Assembly: GCA_026122225.1 (NCBI GenBank)
Contig: JANEZZ010000468.1
Location: 893,001-957,000 of the forward strand
Source of the DNA: Heloderma charlesbogerti
Lineage: Eukaryota; Chordata; Lepidosauria; Squamata; Helodermatidae
Direction of reading: 5' to 3'
Length of the DNA: 64,000 nt
The notes beneath the pieces are model-generated. The model saw nothing but the letters and a program-made list of their open reading frames with translations. It ran no database searches and was not told where the DNA came from. The position numbers and the translations under genes are program-made. Below are positions 11,491-22,929 of the stretch, piece after piece (positions within the stretch are counted from its first letter, which is position 1; each line of letters starts with the position of its first letter).

Positions 11491-12666
11491 GTCCCACTGG
11501 TGTGGAAGTGTGTGTTACAAGACAAATAAATGAAAAAAAAAGTTTGTTAAAAAAGAAAAGGTTGATACCTCCCAACTTTGCTTTGGAGAGTCTTCCCTCC
11601 CTCCGCACTCCCCTCCCCATGATTGAAGTACTTGGCAAGTACTCATTTGGCCCCTCTCACTGGAAAACTGGCAGTCCCCTTAGGGGACCACTGCATCGTC
11701 ATTGTGTTAGAAAGCAATTTCTTCTCCGTGGGCTATGAAAGCATTAAAATATATTCCAAGAACTGAAGCCTAGTCCTTAAAACCAGGAACCAATTTTTAT
11801 GTTATTTGTTTAAGTTTCACATTTTAAGTCAGGTTCCCAAACTTGGTCTTTATTCATTCTTGCTAAGCTTGGCTTTATTTTAACTGAAACTAGGTGTGTG
11901 TTTTTTTTGCTTTAAAATATCCTTTTATGGAGTGGCAGGATCAACCACAGCACTCGCCCCCATTTCCCCCTGAAAGCCGAGTGTGGTTCCATATCTAAAT
12001 CCAAAGTCAGTGTCACCATAAAATGGAGTGGTTACCGGTGGTCTCAGCAAACCCTCCAAACTGCATGCGACATATGAATCTGCTTTGTTTCAAACTTATT
12101 TCCTAGAGCCCTTTTCATGGGCTGTGTTAAAAGCACTGAGGTCCGATGGCATTTCTGTAATATCTATTTATTTATGGATATACACATTGAGCATTGATGA
12201 GGAGGTGAGCTCTGAGACTGACATGTTCATCTTTAAACATTATCAGTGCTCCCCCAAAGCAAACAGCATAACCTTTGAGCCCCCCACTCCAGCTCCTTTT
12301 CCCAAGCCAGCTGGCAAATGCAAGACTCCATTTCATTATGGCAGGGAGGCTCAAAATCAGTTAACTCTTCAGAAGTGGCAGAAAGACCCTTTGGAGGTGA
12401 AGCATTCAGGAAGACAAAGTGGGAGAGGGTAATTAAGGAGATACAACTGATTGGAGGGGTTTTGGACTGAGACCATGAATAGTTTCCTACAGCAGACCAG
12501 CTAGAACAGGCTCACCTCACTTAGAGGAGCATGATAGTACCTAATGTATGAATAGTATTGCATAACAATAGTGTGAGTCATATGGGAAAATGTATGGGGG
12601 ACCATGGTTTCTCAGGTGCCAAAGACCTACCTAATAGAAGAAACAAGAGGAGACCCACATGAAATT
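11491..12666. other. No gene recognised
   Basis: The longest open frame (134 codons, starting at 12028) has no domain I recognise and no codon bias suggestive of a host exon. AAAA/TTTT-rich patches only. Confidence 0.4.
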
Positions 12667-12934
12667 CAGGGCTGGCCCAAGGTATTTTGCTGCCAAAGGC
12701 AAAGAACAAGATGATGCCCCCTCCATCCATTCTATGTAGAGACATCCACCAGACTGGCAGTTGAATCTGACTTCAGAACTGGTGACAAGACAAGTCTTCC
12801 ACCATATTTGAGGGCAGCAAGGTAGCTAAAAAGCACAGGGCAGGCTTTGGACACACAGCTCTGTCCTCCAATACCTCACCACCACTCAGCATCTGCTGCC
12901 TGAGGCAGCCATCTCACTCTGCCTAATGGTAGGG
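12667..12934. mobile_element. Non-autonomous hAT-like element, CAGGGCYGGCCC family (copy 1)
   Basis: Starts CAGGGCTGGCCCAAGG and ends CTGCCTAATGGTAGGG. Flanks read ATGAAATT on the left and ATGAAACT on the right, a 7-of-8 match suggesting a target duplication. The body shares ATTTTGCTGCC and CTGCCTGAGGCAG words with the copy at 40040-40323. No coding capacity. Confidence 0.6.
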
Positions 12935-13076
12935 ATGAAACTGCAGGGTGGAGTGGGAGGAGAATTAAAAGGGAGACAATCCTTTTTTCTGTCCCCTCTA
13001 CTTTACATGTATCTTACAGTCTCTGCCTCCCATCTCAACCTCTGTCCCCCATTTGTCTCCTGCTTCCCCTCATATA

Positions 13077-13155
13077 GAATCATATAGAATAGTAGGGTTG
13101 GAAGGGGCCTACAAGGCCATTGAGTCCAACCCCCTGCTCATTGCAGGAACCCTCC
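13077..13155 (-). mobile_element. CR1 3' end fragment
   Basis: TAGAATAGTAGGGTTGGAAG and GAGTCCAACCCCCTGCTCA match the 3' end of the CR1 at 7452-7530 closely, in the same orientation, and include the octamer-type terminus. Extreme 5' truncation is usual for CR1. Confidence 0.88.
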
Positions 13156-13225
13156 TACCACAGCCTCCCAACCCTTCAATTATCTTCATGTTCCAATCAC
13201 CCATCCTCTCTGGAGGCTCTTCTCT

Positions 13226-13611
13226 GGGTGCCCCATCCACAATGGTCTGACTGGTGGCTACCAGGGAAAGGACCTTTTCTGTAGTGGCTCCCTGTCTGTG
13301 GAATGACCTTCCCAGGGACATCCACCTGGCGTCTTCACTATATACATTTAGATACCAGGTAAAGACCTTCCTCTTCCAGCAGGCACTTAATCTTTAATCT
13401 GTTGCTCTGATTATTAACATTACTGCTGGCTCTGTAATAATTTAAATGTTTTAATGTTTTAATATTTAGATATTTTAATTGTTGTATTAATTGTTTTGGT
13501 TGTTCTTTTATTGTTGTTTCGGGGGGGGGTGATTGTAAACTGCCTCAGGGGCATCTCCCAGTTGGGTGGTAAATACAGTTAATAAAATACATTAATAAAT
13601 AAAATATATCC
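13226..13611 (+). mobile_element. L2 LINE 3' end fragment
   Basis: Contains the L2 ORF end (GGAAAGGACCTTTTCTGTAG, CTGTGGAATGACCTTCC), a T-rich 3' UTR with TTTTAATGTTTTAAT, ACTGCCTCAGGGGCATCTCC and an AATAAAATACATTAATAAA tail. More diverged than the L2 at 14660. Confidence 0.82.
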
Positions 13612-14420
13612 CTCCCCCATCAAACCTTGCCTCCCCCTGCTTTCCCCTCCCCAACCAGATCCCTCATCCCCTTACTTCCAATGGCACTTCAGGATAATAG
13701 TTTTCTTGGAAGGGGCTCTCTTCTACCTTTCTTGCTCTCCCCTCTCCCCATTCATATGTGACGCTTACACAAACAATATGGGTTATAAATAGATAGGTTA
13801 ATAAGAAACTGGTGAACATGGAACTCATTGCCATAGGATGGTGTGAAAGTTAATGATACAGATGTTCATAATAGGATTAAACACTTTCATGGTGGATGAC
13901 TCCATCAGTAAAGTCAGTGAAAGGGTTCAACCTTATATTCAGACTAGTGTCTGAATGGCAGAAAATGGGTGAATATCACTTCACATGTGCAAGGATGCTG
14001 TTTAAGTTTAGGCAGAGGCAGACAATTTCCCCACATCACCCCAGTATTTCCAGTCATGTCTAATGATGTTGCCATGGCCAAGAACACAGATCTGGGGGGG
14101 GGGAAATCCACCCTGCATTGAAGGAGGAGTTGTGGGGACACTAAAGACCATGAGCCACCTCAGAAAGCAGCTGCTGGGGAACCCTCATCTGCAGACATCC
14201 ACAGATGACTAGGGAGATGAACTGCCAGAGATTGTGCTTTCTCTGTTAACCACCTGGGATTATCTTCCTCTTGATGTCTTTGGATACTAATGACTCTCTC
14301 CTCAGAAACTTCCTTGCCTTCTGACATCCTGCTTTTGCCATTATATTAGTCCCAGAGCCAGAAGCCAGTATGTCAGGAGACTTACCAATATTACTGGAGT
14401 ATTTAACTAGCATGCATATA
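13612..14420. other. No gene recognised
   Basis: Includes a pyrimidine-rich run after the L2 tail and a short G run near 14093. No ORF with recognisable content. Confidence 0.4.
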
Positions 14421-14421
14421 T

Positions 14422-14468
<47 letters not shown>

Positions 14469-14493
14469 GGATGGATGGATGGATGGATGGATG
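14421..14493. repeat. Compound (GATA)n(GATG)n microsatellite
   Basis: About 11 GATA units run directly into about 6 GATG units. GATA repeats of this type are common in squamate genomes. Confidence 0.97.
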
Positions 14494-14659
14494 AGGTGGT
14501 TCAACATTGTACCCCTCCCCTGCACCATTATTTCAGCCTTCACTTGGCTTCTTACAGGTGTTGAAACAACAGTAGACTACCTGCCTATTGACTTTAACCT
14601 TGCCTGCTGCTCAGCTCTACAGGGTTCTGTCCAGGGTCCTGATGCCTTCCTTGTCATCT

Positions 14660-16936
14660 TAACTTGGGGAAATGGAAATGAAACCAAACGGATTCCTGAA
14701 CGCGCTTGGGGATTCTCTGGCGCATGCCAACGGCCACTCGATCGAGACCCTGGTGGGTGGCTGGAATGCCGCAATCACTGGGGCATTAGATCGGGTGGCT
14801 CCGAAACACCCTCTCCCCCTGAACAGGGCTCGGACTGCACCATGGTTCAATCCGCGGTTACGAGCTCTGAAACAGGAGGTGAGACGGCTAGAGCACCGGT
14901 GGTGGAAGTCTCGCTCCAAAGACGATAAAACATGGGCTAGAGCTGTATCTTCAGCCTATCACGTGGTGGTGAAGGCAGCAAAAAAGGAATATTATGCTGC
15001 CTCCATCGCGTCTGCAGAGTGCTGCCCCAGGAGGCTGTTCCAAGTGGTCTGGAGCCTGGTCGGTCCTGTGGCTCCGGAACCACTGGAGCATTCTAAGGCC
15101 TCCTGTGAGGCTTTGGCAAGGCACTTTGCAGATAAAATTGATCAGATTAGGTGTGTTACTCTGCACACTGTGGATACAGTTAGTGAGCAAGAGGCGGCCT
15201 GTGGCAAACCGGTTTTGTGGGATCAGTTCCAGCTTCTTCCTCCTGATGAAGTGGACAAGGTGCTTTCATCTGTAAGGCCAACCACCTGCTTACTTGATCC
15301 TTGCCCATCTTGGCTCATTATGAGCTGCAGAGAGAGACTGGGTGAGGGGATCAGGGCGGTGGTGAACGCCTCCCTTGAGGAGGGAGTGATGCCATCAGCC
15401 CTCAAGGAGGCAGTGATAAGACCGCTCTTAAAGAAGCCCTCCTTGGATCCTCAAGTTCTGAACAACTTTCGCCCAGTCTCAAATCTGCCATTTTTGGGCA
15501 AGGTGATTGAGCGGGTGGTGGCGGTGCAGTTGAAGGCACACTTGGAAGAAACTGATTATCTAGACCCATTTCAGTCGGGCTTCAGGCCTGGGCATGGGAC
15601 AGAAACGGCCTTGGTCGCCTTGGTGGATGATATGAGGAGGGCTCTGGATAGGGGTGAATGCTCCTTCCTTGTCCTCCTCGACCTCTCAGCGGCTTTTGAT
15701 ACCGTTGACCACGGTATCCTCCTGGACCGCCTGGAGGGGTTGGGCATTGGAGACACTGTATTGTGGTGGTTCCGGTCCTTCCTCTCCGGCAGGTACCAGA
15801 GGGTAGCACTGGGAGAGGAGGTTTCGGACCCATGGCCACTTACTTGTGGGGTGCCACAGGGTTCCATCCTCTCCCCGATGCTATTTAACATCTATGTGAA
15901 GCCACTGGGGGCTATCATCAGGAGGTTTGGGGTGCAGTGTCATCAATCTGCGGATGACACGCAGCTCTACCTCTCATTCAAATCTTCACCAAGGTTGGCC
16001 ATAGAATCCCTGTCCAAATGTCTGGAGACGGTGAGTGGCTGGATGGGGAGGAATAAGCTGAAGCTGAACCCTGACAAGACCGAGGTACTTCTGGTGGGAG
16101 ACAAGAGGAGGCTGGGGGATGTTGACCTGGTGTTGAATGGGGTACGGCTACCCTTGAAAGACCAGGTCTGCAGCCTGGGGGTCATTTTGGACTCCCAGCT
16201 GTCCATGGAGGCTCAGGTGTCAGCTGTGAGCCGGACAGCGCTGTATCAACTCCATCTGATATGGCGGCTGCGCCCCTTCCTTCCCGACCATCTGCTCCCA
16301 TCGGTAGTACATGCCCTGGTCTCCTCTCGTTTAGACTACTGTAATGCGCTCTACGTGGGGTTACCCTTGAAGACGGTTCGGAAGCTTCAGCTGGTACAGA
16401 ACGCGGCGGCTCGCCTGATTAAAGGCAGCCGCCGGCGAGATCACATCACTCCAGTGCTGAAGGAGTTGCACTGGTTACCAGTTGTTTTCCGGGCCAAATT
16501 CAAGGTGTTGGTTTTGACCTTTAAAACCCTATATGGTTCCGGCCCAGCCTATCTTAAGGAGCGCCTCCAGCAACACCAGACAGGCCGCTTAACAAGATCA
16601 GCCTCAGATGGCCTTCTCTCTGTCCCATCAGCCAGGACAGCTAGACTGGTGGGGACGAGGGAGAGGGCCTTCTCTGTGGTGGCCCCCACTCTGTGGAACT
16701 CCCTCCCTAGGGAACTCCGTCATGCCCCCTCTTTAATGAGCTTCCGTCGTGCATTAAAAATGTGGTTGCTCAGGCAGGCATTTGGGGTGGGTTAGGATTT
16801 TTTTTTTAAAAAAAAATTTATGGTAAAATTTTATTGTTTTAAATTGTTTTATGGTGGGTTGTACATCGCCCAGAGTGGCTGGGTGACCAGTCAGATGGGC
16901 GATTAATAAATTTAATAAATAAATAAATAAATAAAG
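14660..16936 (+). mobile_element. L2 LINE, 5' truncated, ORF open
   Basis: Plus-strand L2 (CR1-superfamily) retrotransposon. It keeps the linker, reverse transcriptase and C-terminal region, and a 3' UTR that ends in ACATCGCCCAGAGTGGCTGG followed by (AATAAATAA)n. The endonuclease half of the polyprotein is missing: an in-frame TAA lies at 14660, twelve bases before the first Met. A second copy of the 3' end is at 29598-29945 on the minus strand and is close in sequence. This subfamily was therefore active fairly recently. Confidence 0.9.
14672..16795 (+). CDS. L2 ORF2 reverse transcriptase (no endonuclease)
   Basis: A 707-codon uninterrupted frame. Residues 1-260 are the linker region. RT motifs follow: NNFRPVSNLPFLGKVIERV at about 264-282, QSGFRPGHGTETAL at 301-314, LDLSAAFDTVDH at 336-347 (motif A, catalytic Asp) and GVPQGSILSP at 393-402. 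The motif C position (426-429) reads SADD. The family norm there is YADD, so the aromatic residue before the Asp pair is replaced by Ser (codon TCT at 15947, one base from TAT). Both aspartates remain. The C-terminal region with SRLDYCNALYVGLP and LHWLPV is typical of L2. The apurinic endonuclease domain is lost by 5' truncation, so autonomous mobility is not expected. The annotated Met is only the first in the remaining frame. Confidence 0.88.
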   Translation: MEMKPNGFLNALGDSLAHANGHSIETLVGGWNAAITGALDRVAPKHPLPLNRARTAPWFNPRLRALKQEVRRLEHRWWKSRSKDDKTWARAVSSAYHVVVKAAKKEYYAASIASAECCPRRLFQVVWSLVGPVAPEPLEHSKASCEALARHFADKIDQIRCVTLHTVDTVSEQEAACGKPVLWDQFQLLPPDEVDKVLSSVRPTTCLLDPCPSWLIMSCRERLGEGIRAVVNASLEEGVMPSALKEAVIRPLLKKPSLDPQVLNNFRPVSNLPFLGKVIERVVAVQLKAHLEETDYLDPFQSGFRPGHGTETALVALVDDMRRALDRGECSFLVLLDLSAAFDTVDHGILLDRLEGLGIGDTVLWWFRSFLSGRYQRVALGEEVSDPWPLTCGVPQGSILSPMLFNIYVKPLGAIIRRFGVQCHQSADDTQLYLSFKSSPRLAIESLSKCLETVSGWMGRNKLKLNPDKTEVLLVGDKRRLGDVDLVLNGVRLPLKDQVCSLGVILDSQLSMEAQVSAVSRTALYQLHLIWRLRPFLPDHLLPSVVHALVSSRLDYCNALYVGLPLKTVRKLQLVQNAAARLIKGSRRRDHITPVLKELHWLPVVFRAKFKVLVLTFKTLYGSGPAYLKERLQQHQTGRLTRSASDGLLSVPSARTARLVGTRERAFSVVAPTLWNSLPRELRHAPSLMSFRRALKMWLLRQAFGVG

Positions 16937-18404
16937 CTTGCTCTGTGGACACACTACTTCTGCCTGCCTGCTGATCCCTGGACCTACCTATTGCTTGGAC
17001 TTAAGGTACTTTGTCCAGCCTTATACCACCTCTGTATGCCTCAGCATTGAACAAGAGACAATATATACTCGTCAGAAGAGTATATATCTCTGGCCTACAC
17101 TTGGGCTCTATACACAGGTTGTCTCTGTTGTCCTCACTCCATCCTGAAATCTCAAATAATGCCTCTGTACAAACCACATTCCCATGTGGAACTCAGAAAT
17201 GTGTAAGGTCCTCTACCACAATTAAGATATTCAGCTGATAGCCTCTTGGCATGATCCAATACTGCACTCACATTCTGTGCCTTAAATTTGCTTTTGGATT
17301 ATCTTAGTATTTATTTGTGATGTTCTTCAGTATAATTAAGGATCAACACAGAGAATCCATCTGTAATTCTGTAATGTACACAGAATGTAATCTGGCAGCT
17401 TTAGGGTGAATGGGAACCATGCTATTGACTTCATCAGTTCTGATTTACCCATGCAAACAAAAACCTAAAATGAAAGCACCCCTGACATAGTAAATATCCA
17501 GTCTTCCCAAATGAAATATTCAGGGCATTAGAATAACATGGCAAAGTCACCAGATGCTAACATTACCATTTCAAAAAGTAATGACAAAATTGGCTATAGC
17601 CCTTGGACCATGAACATTTCTCCCTTAACTCTAGCCATGCTAGAGATAATGGGGGAGAAGACATGTATAGAAGACACTATACATATCCTAAAATGGGTTA
17701 AGGTTAAAGATATGTGTGATCTTACCTAGACAGAAAGTGTGCAGAGCAGACCCAGATGGGCTCAACATCTCAGAATGGTGGAACTGTGGAGATCTGGGAC
17801 TTTGTAGATAAAAGCCTAGAATCTGCACCTGCCAGCTTTTCCATCTGGCAGGTATGTGGCCCCCAGCTTTGCAAACTGTACAAACTGCTGAGGCAAGAGA
17901 ACCTTATGCCAATGTTATAGCCATGCCAATTGCAAGTTATGCATTGAGATCTATAACAATAGGTTGTTCATCTATATATCATTCTCTAATTTTATTTAGA
18001 TCCTTGGTGGTGGTGGTGGGGATTGGAAGCAATTGCCCTGGGTCTCACACATTGAGGGGGACACAGCATCACTGACAAGCAATGCACTACAATTGAGGAT
18101 GCAGTAACAAAGAGGGTCAAATGAACATTCAGCTTCCAGGGCTTCTCGGGGTCTTAAAATGGGGCTGGTTTTACCTCTGGCTTTTTCACAAGAATATGCA
18201 ATCCACCCACCCAGTAATTCAGAATACATTTGTAATATGGCTATTGTTGCCCACATTAAGGTTAAGATCAGGGGTGCTTTCAGATGAGGCTTTTATCATG
18301 CAGTCACCTGCCTCATTCAGAGAATTTCACAGGGGATGCAAACATCATCACCTTCCACTTGTAATCCTCCCATGTTATCCCATTGCTTCTTCCATTTTTT
18401 TTTC

Positions 18405-18435
<31 letters not shown>

Positions 18436-18628
18436 CAAACTAAAGAGGAAAAGATGGAATAGCTGCTCAGTGTCTTTTGATTAGTAGCACTTGGAGTCAT
18501 CCATCTCGAAGCAACCCAGACAAAGAAAACCATACCAAGCCTCATGGGAGTTGATATTCTCTATTTTACCCTCAGGAATTGAGGTTTGAAGAGAACAGAA
18601 CAGTTTTCCCAAGGCCACAAAGTCATGA
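16937..18628. other. No gene; (CA)n near 18408 and MIR-like patch near 18560-18628
   Basis: The CA run at about 18408-18436 is clear. TTGAGGTTTGAAGAGAACAG followed by TTTTCCCAAGGCCACAAAGT resembles the MIR core (the 'cccaaggtcacacagct' block). Otherwise nothing recognised. Confidence 0.5.
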
Positions 18629-19097
18629 CCTGGTTTGCACATAATGCTAACCCATGGTATGGGATGTTGAATTCTGGGTTATCATGATGTGTGAATGTGG
18701 CTGCACTAATAAAACATGGTTTGTTAACCACGAACAACCCAGAAATACATAGATCCCATGGTTTGTTGGGTTGTGAACTCTGTGTTGTCTAAACCATGCA
18801 TTGTTGTTATGTGTGAACCCAGAACCATGGGTTGTTGATGGGTTGTTTCGCCAGCTACGATGGTGGCAGGCAAGAGTGGTAAAAAGAAAACAAAAAAAGC
18901 TGCTCTACATGCCAGTACTACAACCAGAAAGGCATTTGGGATATAGAGAGGGTGCAGGTGAAGGAGGAAGGAAACAAACAACCCAGAGACCGAGGAAACA
19001 AACCTTGGCTTGTTCGATTGTCTTCGAGACAAACCTGGAGTAGGGAAACAAACCATGGGTTAAATGAACCATGGGTTAACAGTATGTGCAAACCTGG
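18629..19097. mobile_element. MITE with GGTTTGCACAT inverted termini
   Basis: Left terminus CCTGGTTTGCACATAATGCT followed by AACCCATGG. The right terminus, as reverse complement, reads CCAGGTTTGCACATACTGTT followed by AACCCATGG, so about 25 bp of imperfect TIR. The interior contains many AACCATGG/CCATGGTT palindromes. I could not identify a convincing target duplication, so the superfamily is open. Confidence 0.7.
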
Positions 19098-21339
19098 CCA
19101 GTCTGTTCTGGGGCCTTCCGTTTCCCAAACCAGCATCCCAGATACAGATTTGGGTATTATCTGTCTCTACAGGTATCCCCAGTTTTTCTAGCAGGCATTG
19201 GAGCTTCCAGGCTCCAATGCCCACTAGAGATAGGCCTAGGCTGTCCAAACCACATCACCACACATGCAGCCAGCATATTGCAAGTGTCCACAGAACACCC
19301 AGGTTTTGAATAAGATCCATGACTAAGCCCCAGACCTCAAACTATGCAGAAAATGTGAAATAGCATCAACAGAGTTTATTTTAAAACAAAATTAGCCAGT
19401 ATATAATTCCATTTCATGTTTTGTTCCCACCAACTCAGGTAAGAAAATTTCATTAGTTCATACTGCAAATGAAGGAAGACTCAACTCTGTGCCCAAGACT
19501 GAGCCTACTATACTTTAAATGTTGTATTTAAATCAAGAAAACAAAAGGAATAACAAGCAAATAAACTTTTAACAAAGTAATAAGAAGGGGAAAGTAGTGC
19601 TTCTGCTCCTGCAGTTAAAAAAAGAATCACAGCATGGCCAATGACTTGGTAAGGATGATGATGAGACACTAACCAGGCAGGTTATCACTTCCTAACTACA
19701 GAGACAAGCCAGGCTGATGGGGATATTTCATATGGAAAGACTGGCATAAACTTTTGACTATGACAGTATCAGTGCTGCTGCTACTCAGTACAAGTATCAG
19801 AGACAGCACCGGGGTTTGTACCTGTGAGCATGCAGTCTGCTTCACAATATTAACAGATAAGAACCTATTGCTTATACCTGTCTTTATTCCCAATTACAAC
19901 AAAAATTGTAAGTATCTGTAACTGCATTTGCTCACGTTCATTACTTGTCCCCCTTGCTTTTACCATTCTACTTCTCCCTCTGTTTGTTTCCCAGTGTTAA
20001 AATTTTAGTGTAAGGCCCTTGGGGCAGAGACCTCTCTTTTTATCAGGTTGTAAAGGGCCAGTACATTAAAAGAGCTGTCTTACTATTACTATTTATTAGG
20101 GCTTTCCCCCTGCAATTTAACACTCCACAGCTCCACTGGAGTATACCGACTGTGTACACCTGCCTCTTTCTTATGGTTTGGGCATAACAAGCAAGACACT
20201 ATAGATTCAAGTTGCATTCTGTTTCATAACTGGAGCCAGCTGGGGAAAGCCTAAATCTGAGTGCACACTGCAAATCCTTAGAAAAGCTAACTTTCCTGGA
20301 GGAACTGCTGATGCCACCAAGCGTGTTATTCATGGACAAGTATTGCCAGTGGGACTCTTCCTAGCCCTGCACTGCTTTGCTTTTGGCCTTTATTCAGAAG
20401 AAAGGTTCTTTAATCAGTTCAGCCAGAAGCAGGTTTGTCTTTATGCTCAGGCTCCTTCTTCCTCCCTCCAGCATCCTTTGTAGTTGTGTGTGGCTTCTGC
20501 AGCTCCTGCTGGCACTCATCCAATAAACTGCCTCCTCCCCCCACCCCCATTTCGGCTTTCAGGGTTCAGCACTAGTACAAGAAAACCAACTTCCCCAGAA
20601 CCTCCTTAAATATTCCCTCCTAAGCAGCTGCCTTGCCTGGCCCCTGTTCCACAAACTCCTGAGTTAAGCATCTGCTACCCCGAGCACTGCAATGCAGCAG
20701 TCACCGACCAAAATGAAGTTCCCTGAGCCACTATACGAAGCACAGAAGCCCCCAAAACAGGGAGGACAAGGCCCTGACCCACCGCTTCCCTCTATAGCTT
20801 TGCATCACCATCACTTGGTGAATCCTACCTGACCCGGCGGTCTGCTCGAAACTTTAGCATGGTGGCTGGCAGGTCTCAGCTGCAGTCCCTGCTCACAACC
20901 ATGTCCCAGGAAGGTAGGCAAAAGGTAAGTCCTCCCAACCACACTAGGAAAGATGCCATAGCAGAAAGTCTTGTGCCAGCAAGCCTATGGATGTGGTGGT
21001 TCTATGTGCCTCCCCCATCTTCAACTTCTTTGCTCCCCTGGAGTTCAGTGAAGATAGCAGCTGCTCTCTCTGCCTTTTTGATCTGATTTCTGGGCAGGCG
21101 AGAGAGAGAAAAAGAGGGAGAGGCGGCTGCTCTCTCCCTCTCTCGAGGCACCAGGGTCTATCTAACCTAGTCCAGCCTCATCATTCAAACAGTGCTCTCA
21201 GCTTCACATGCAGCAATAGCAGCAGCCAGCAGGGATGACAGAGGTGGGAGGGGTGGGGTGGGGGAAGAGATTTTGAGCTTGGTTCCCCCAAGGAGAGAAA
21301 GGTGAAGGGTATGTGGACATGGGCATGCATCCAAGTCCG
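19098..21339. other. No gene recognised
   Basis: AT-rich from 19.3 to 20.1 kb and more GC-balanced from 20.2 to 21.3 kb. No ORF has recognisable domains. A first-exon or UTR origin for 20.4-21.1 kb cannot be excluded, but nothing supports it. Confidence 0.35.
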
Positions 21340-21340
21340 T

Positions 21341-21363
21341 GCTCTCTCTCTCTCTCTCTCTCG

Positions 21364-21410
<47 letters not shown>
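21341..21410. repeat. Compound (CT)n(AC)n microsatellite
   Basis: About 30 bp of CT dinucleotides followed by about 40 bp of AC dinucleotides. It generates spurious ORFs on both strands. Confidence 0.97.
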
Positions 21411-21412
<2 letters not shown>

Positions 21413-22389
21413 TGCAGGTGCAGCAGGAGACAAATTGTGCTTTAACCTGACCACCGTGTTTCAAGAACAAGGGCTTTTTGTACAGGCTGAAGGTGAAGAG
21501 CATAAAACACTGGCGTTTTCCGGAGCAATACATCCATGGGGAGCCCAGCACTACAATTCTAGAAACTGTCCAACTGGTTACCTATCTTAAGTATGCTATG
21601 ACGAAGATCCACATAAATAAACTGGACTATCAAATAGATGCTGTCTGCTGAACTTTACTTGGATTTTCAGCCCGTCCTCTCCTTAGGACTCAGAGTGGGT
21701 CATAGCGGCGAGAAAACAATGCAAAAAATATACCATTCAAAACAGCTCATTTACGGACACATTGAATAGATTTCTGCTGCTGTCTTCCTTCAGGTTTCCT
21801 ATCCAGTTCTCTTTCTTGATCCTGCCCTGCCTCACTGATGCTCCTTTAATGTCAAGTAGTGCTAATGTTCTCCTTAAATTGCTCTCCATGTCAGTTAATT
21901 AGGGACTATGGGCCTTGATTACATTAAGACAATTGAATACCATGTGAATCTGAGAAAGTACAGTAATCATATTATTTGGACACTTTGTCAGCCCTTCTCC
22001 TGGGCCCTTAATCCAACTACAACCCTGCCCATCTCTTATTTATTACATTAAAAGTCAGCCCTGCTTTTTAACCCACAATGGTCTGCCAAGCCACTCCAAA
22101 CATCAACAAGATAAAAAACAACTAGAAGGATAAAAAATAATCAAAACAAAGCAGTACCATTACAACATAGCAATGTACATTCACTGGTGAGTAAAACTGA
22201 CTGAACTCAGTGGGAAATCTGAGTAAAGATGCATAAGGTCTGTGCTGCACATCATCTAAATTCTGCAATATGTCTTTCCAAAATGAGATGATAAGAAAGT
22301 CCAGGCTTGCCAGTCCACAACTATTCTACTAACCCATAAGTGAAAATTCCTGCAGTAGACCATACTCTGTTCTTCAAAGGACATAGAAC

Positions 22390-22482
22390 CTTAAGGGTGC
22401 AATCCTATGCATGTTTAGACAGAAAAAAGTCCTACAAGTCCTAGCATTCCCCAGCCAGCATAGGATTGTGCCTTTAAGATAA
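22390..22482. repeat. GCAATCCTATGCATG-family repeat
   Basis: Short foldback: GGTGCAATCCTATGCATG on the left and GCATAGGATTGTGCC on the right are inverted complements about 65 bp apart. Confidence 0.65.
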
Positions 22483-22929
22483 TACTATCATTTGCACAAG
22501 ATTGTGCCCTAAATGTATTAATTTTGATAGTAACCTCTGCCTTCATCATCATCATCATTAATATTAATATGTATTATTTTGACTTTTTAAATCTCACTTT
22601 TCTTTTGAATGACACTCAAAACAGCTAACAGGCAATAATTTTTAAAAATCAAAACAGAATAAAACAGCAAATAAACAATTATAGCAAAACAGCAGCAAAA
22701 AAACCCGTCCCAAAGTGAAAAACAACAATAGCAACAGGAGCTCAATTACCAAAGCCAAAAAGCAGCAGTTACCTACATCCCAAGACCTCATGGAACAACT
22801 GTGTTTAAACCCATCAAAGGAAAGCCAGCAGTCATGGGGCCAGGAAGATCCCCCTGGGATGGACATTCCAGAATACTGGTACTACTACAAAAAAGGCCCT
22901 GCCTGACCAGCTGCTGGTGAACATCGAAC

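Noticed and set aside
12028..12432. 134-codon plus-strand ORF
   Set aside because: No recognisable domain, no splice-site context and no homology I can see to a known protein. Length alone is not sufficient.
18629..19097. hAT or Harbinger assignment of the GGTTTGCACAT MITE
   Set aside because: Neither an 8-bp nor a 3-bp duplication fits convincingly at the TIR edges. The superfamily is left unassigned.
21341..21410. Cys/Val-rich minus-strand ORFs and His/Thr-rich plus-strand ORFs
   Set aside because: They are translations of the CT/AC microsatellite.
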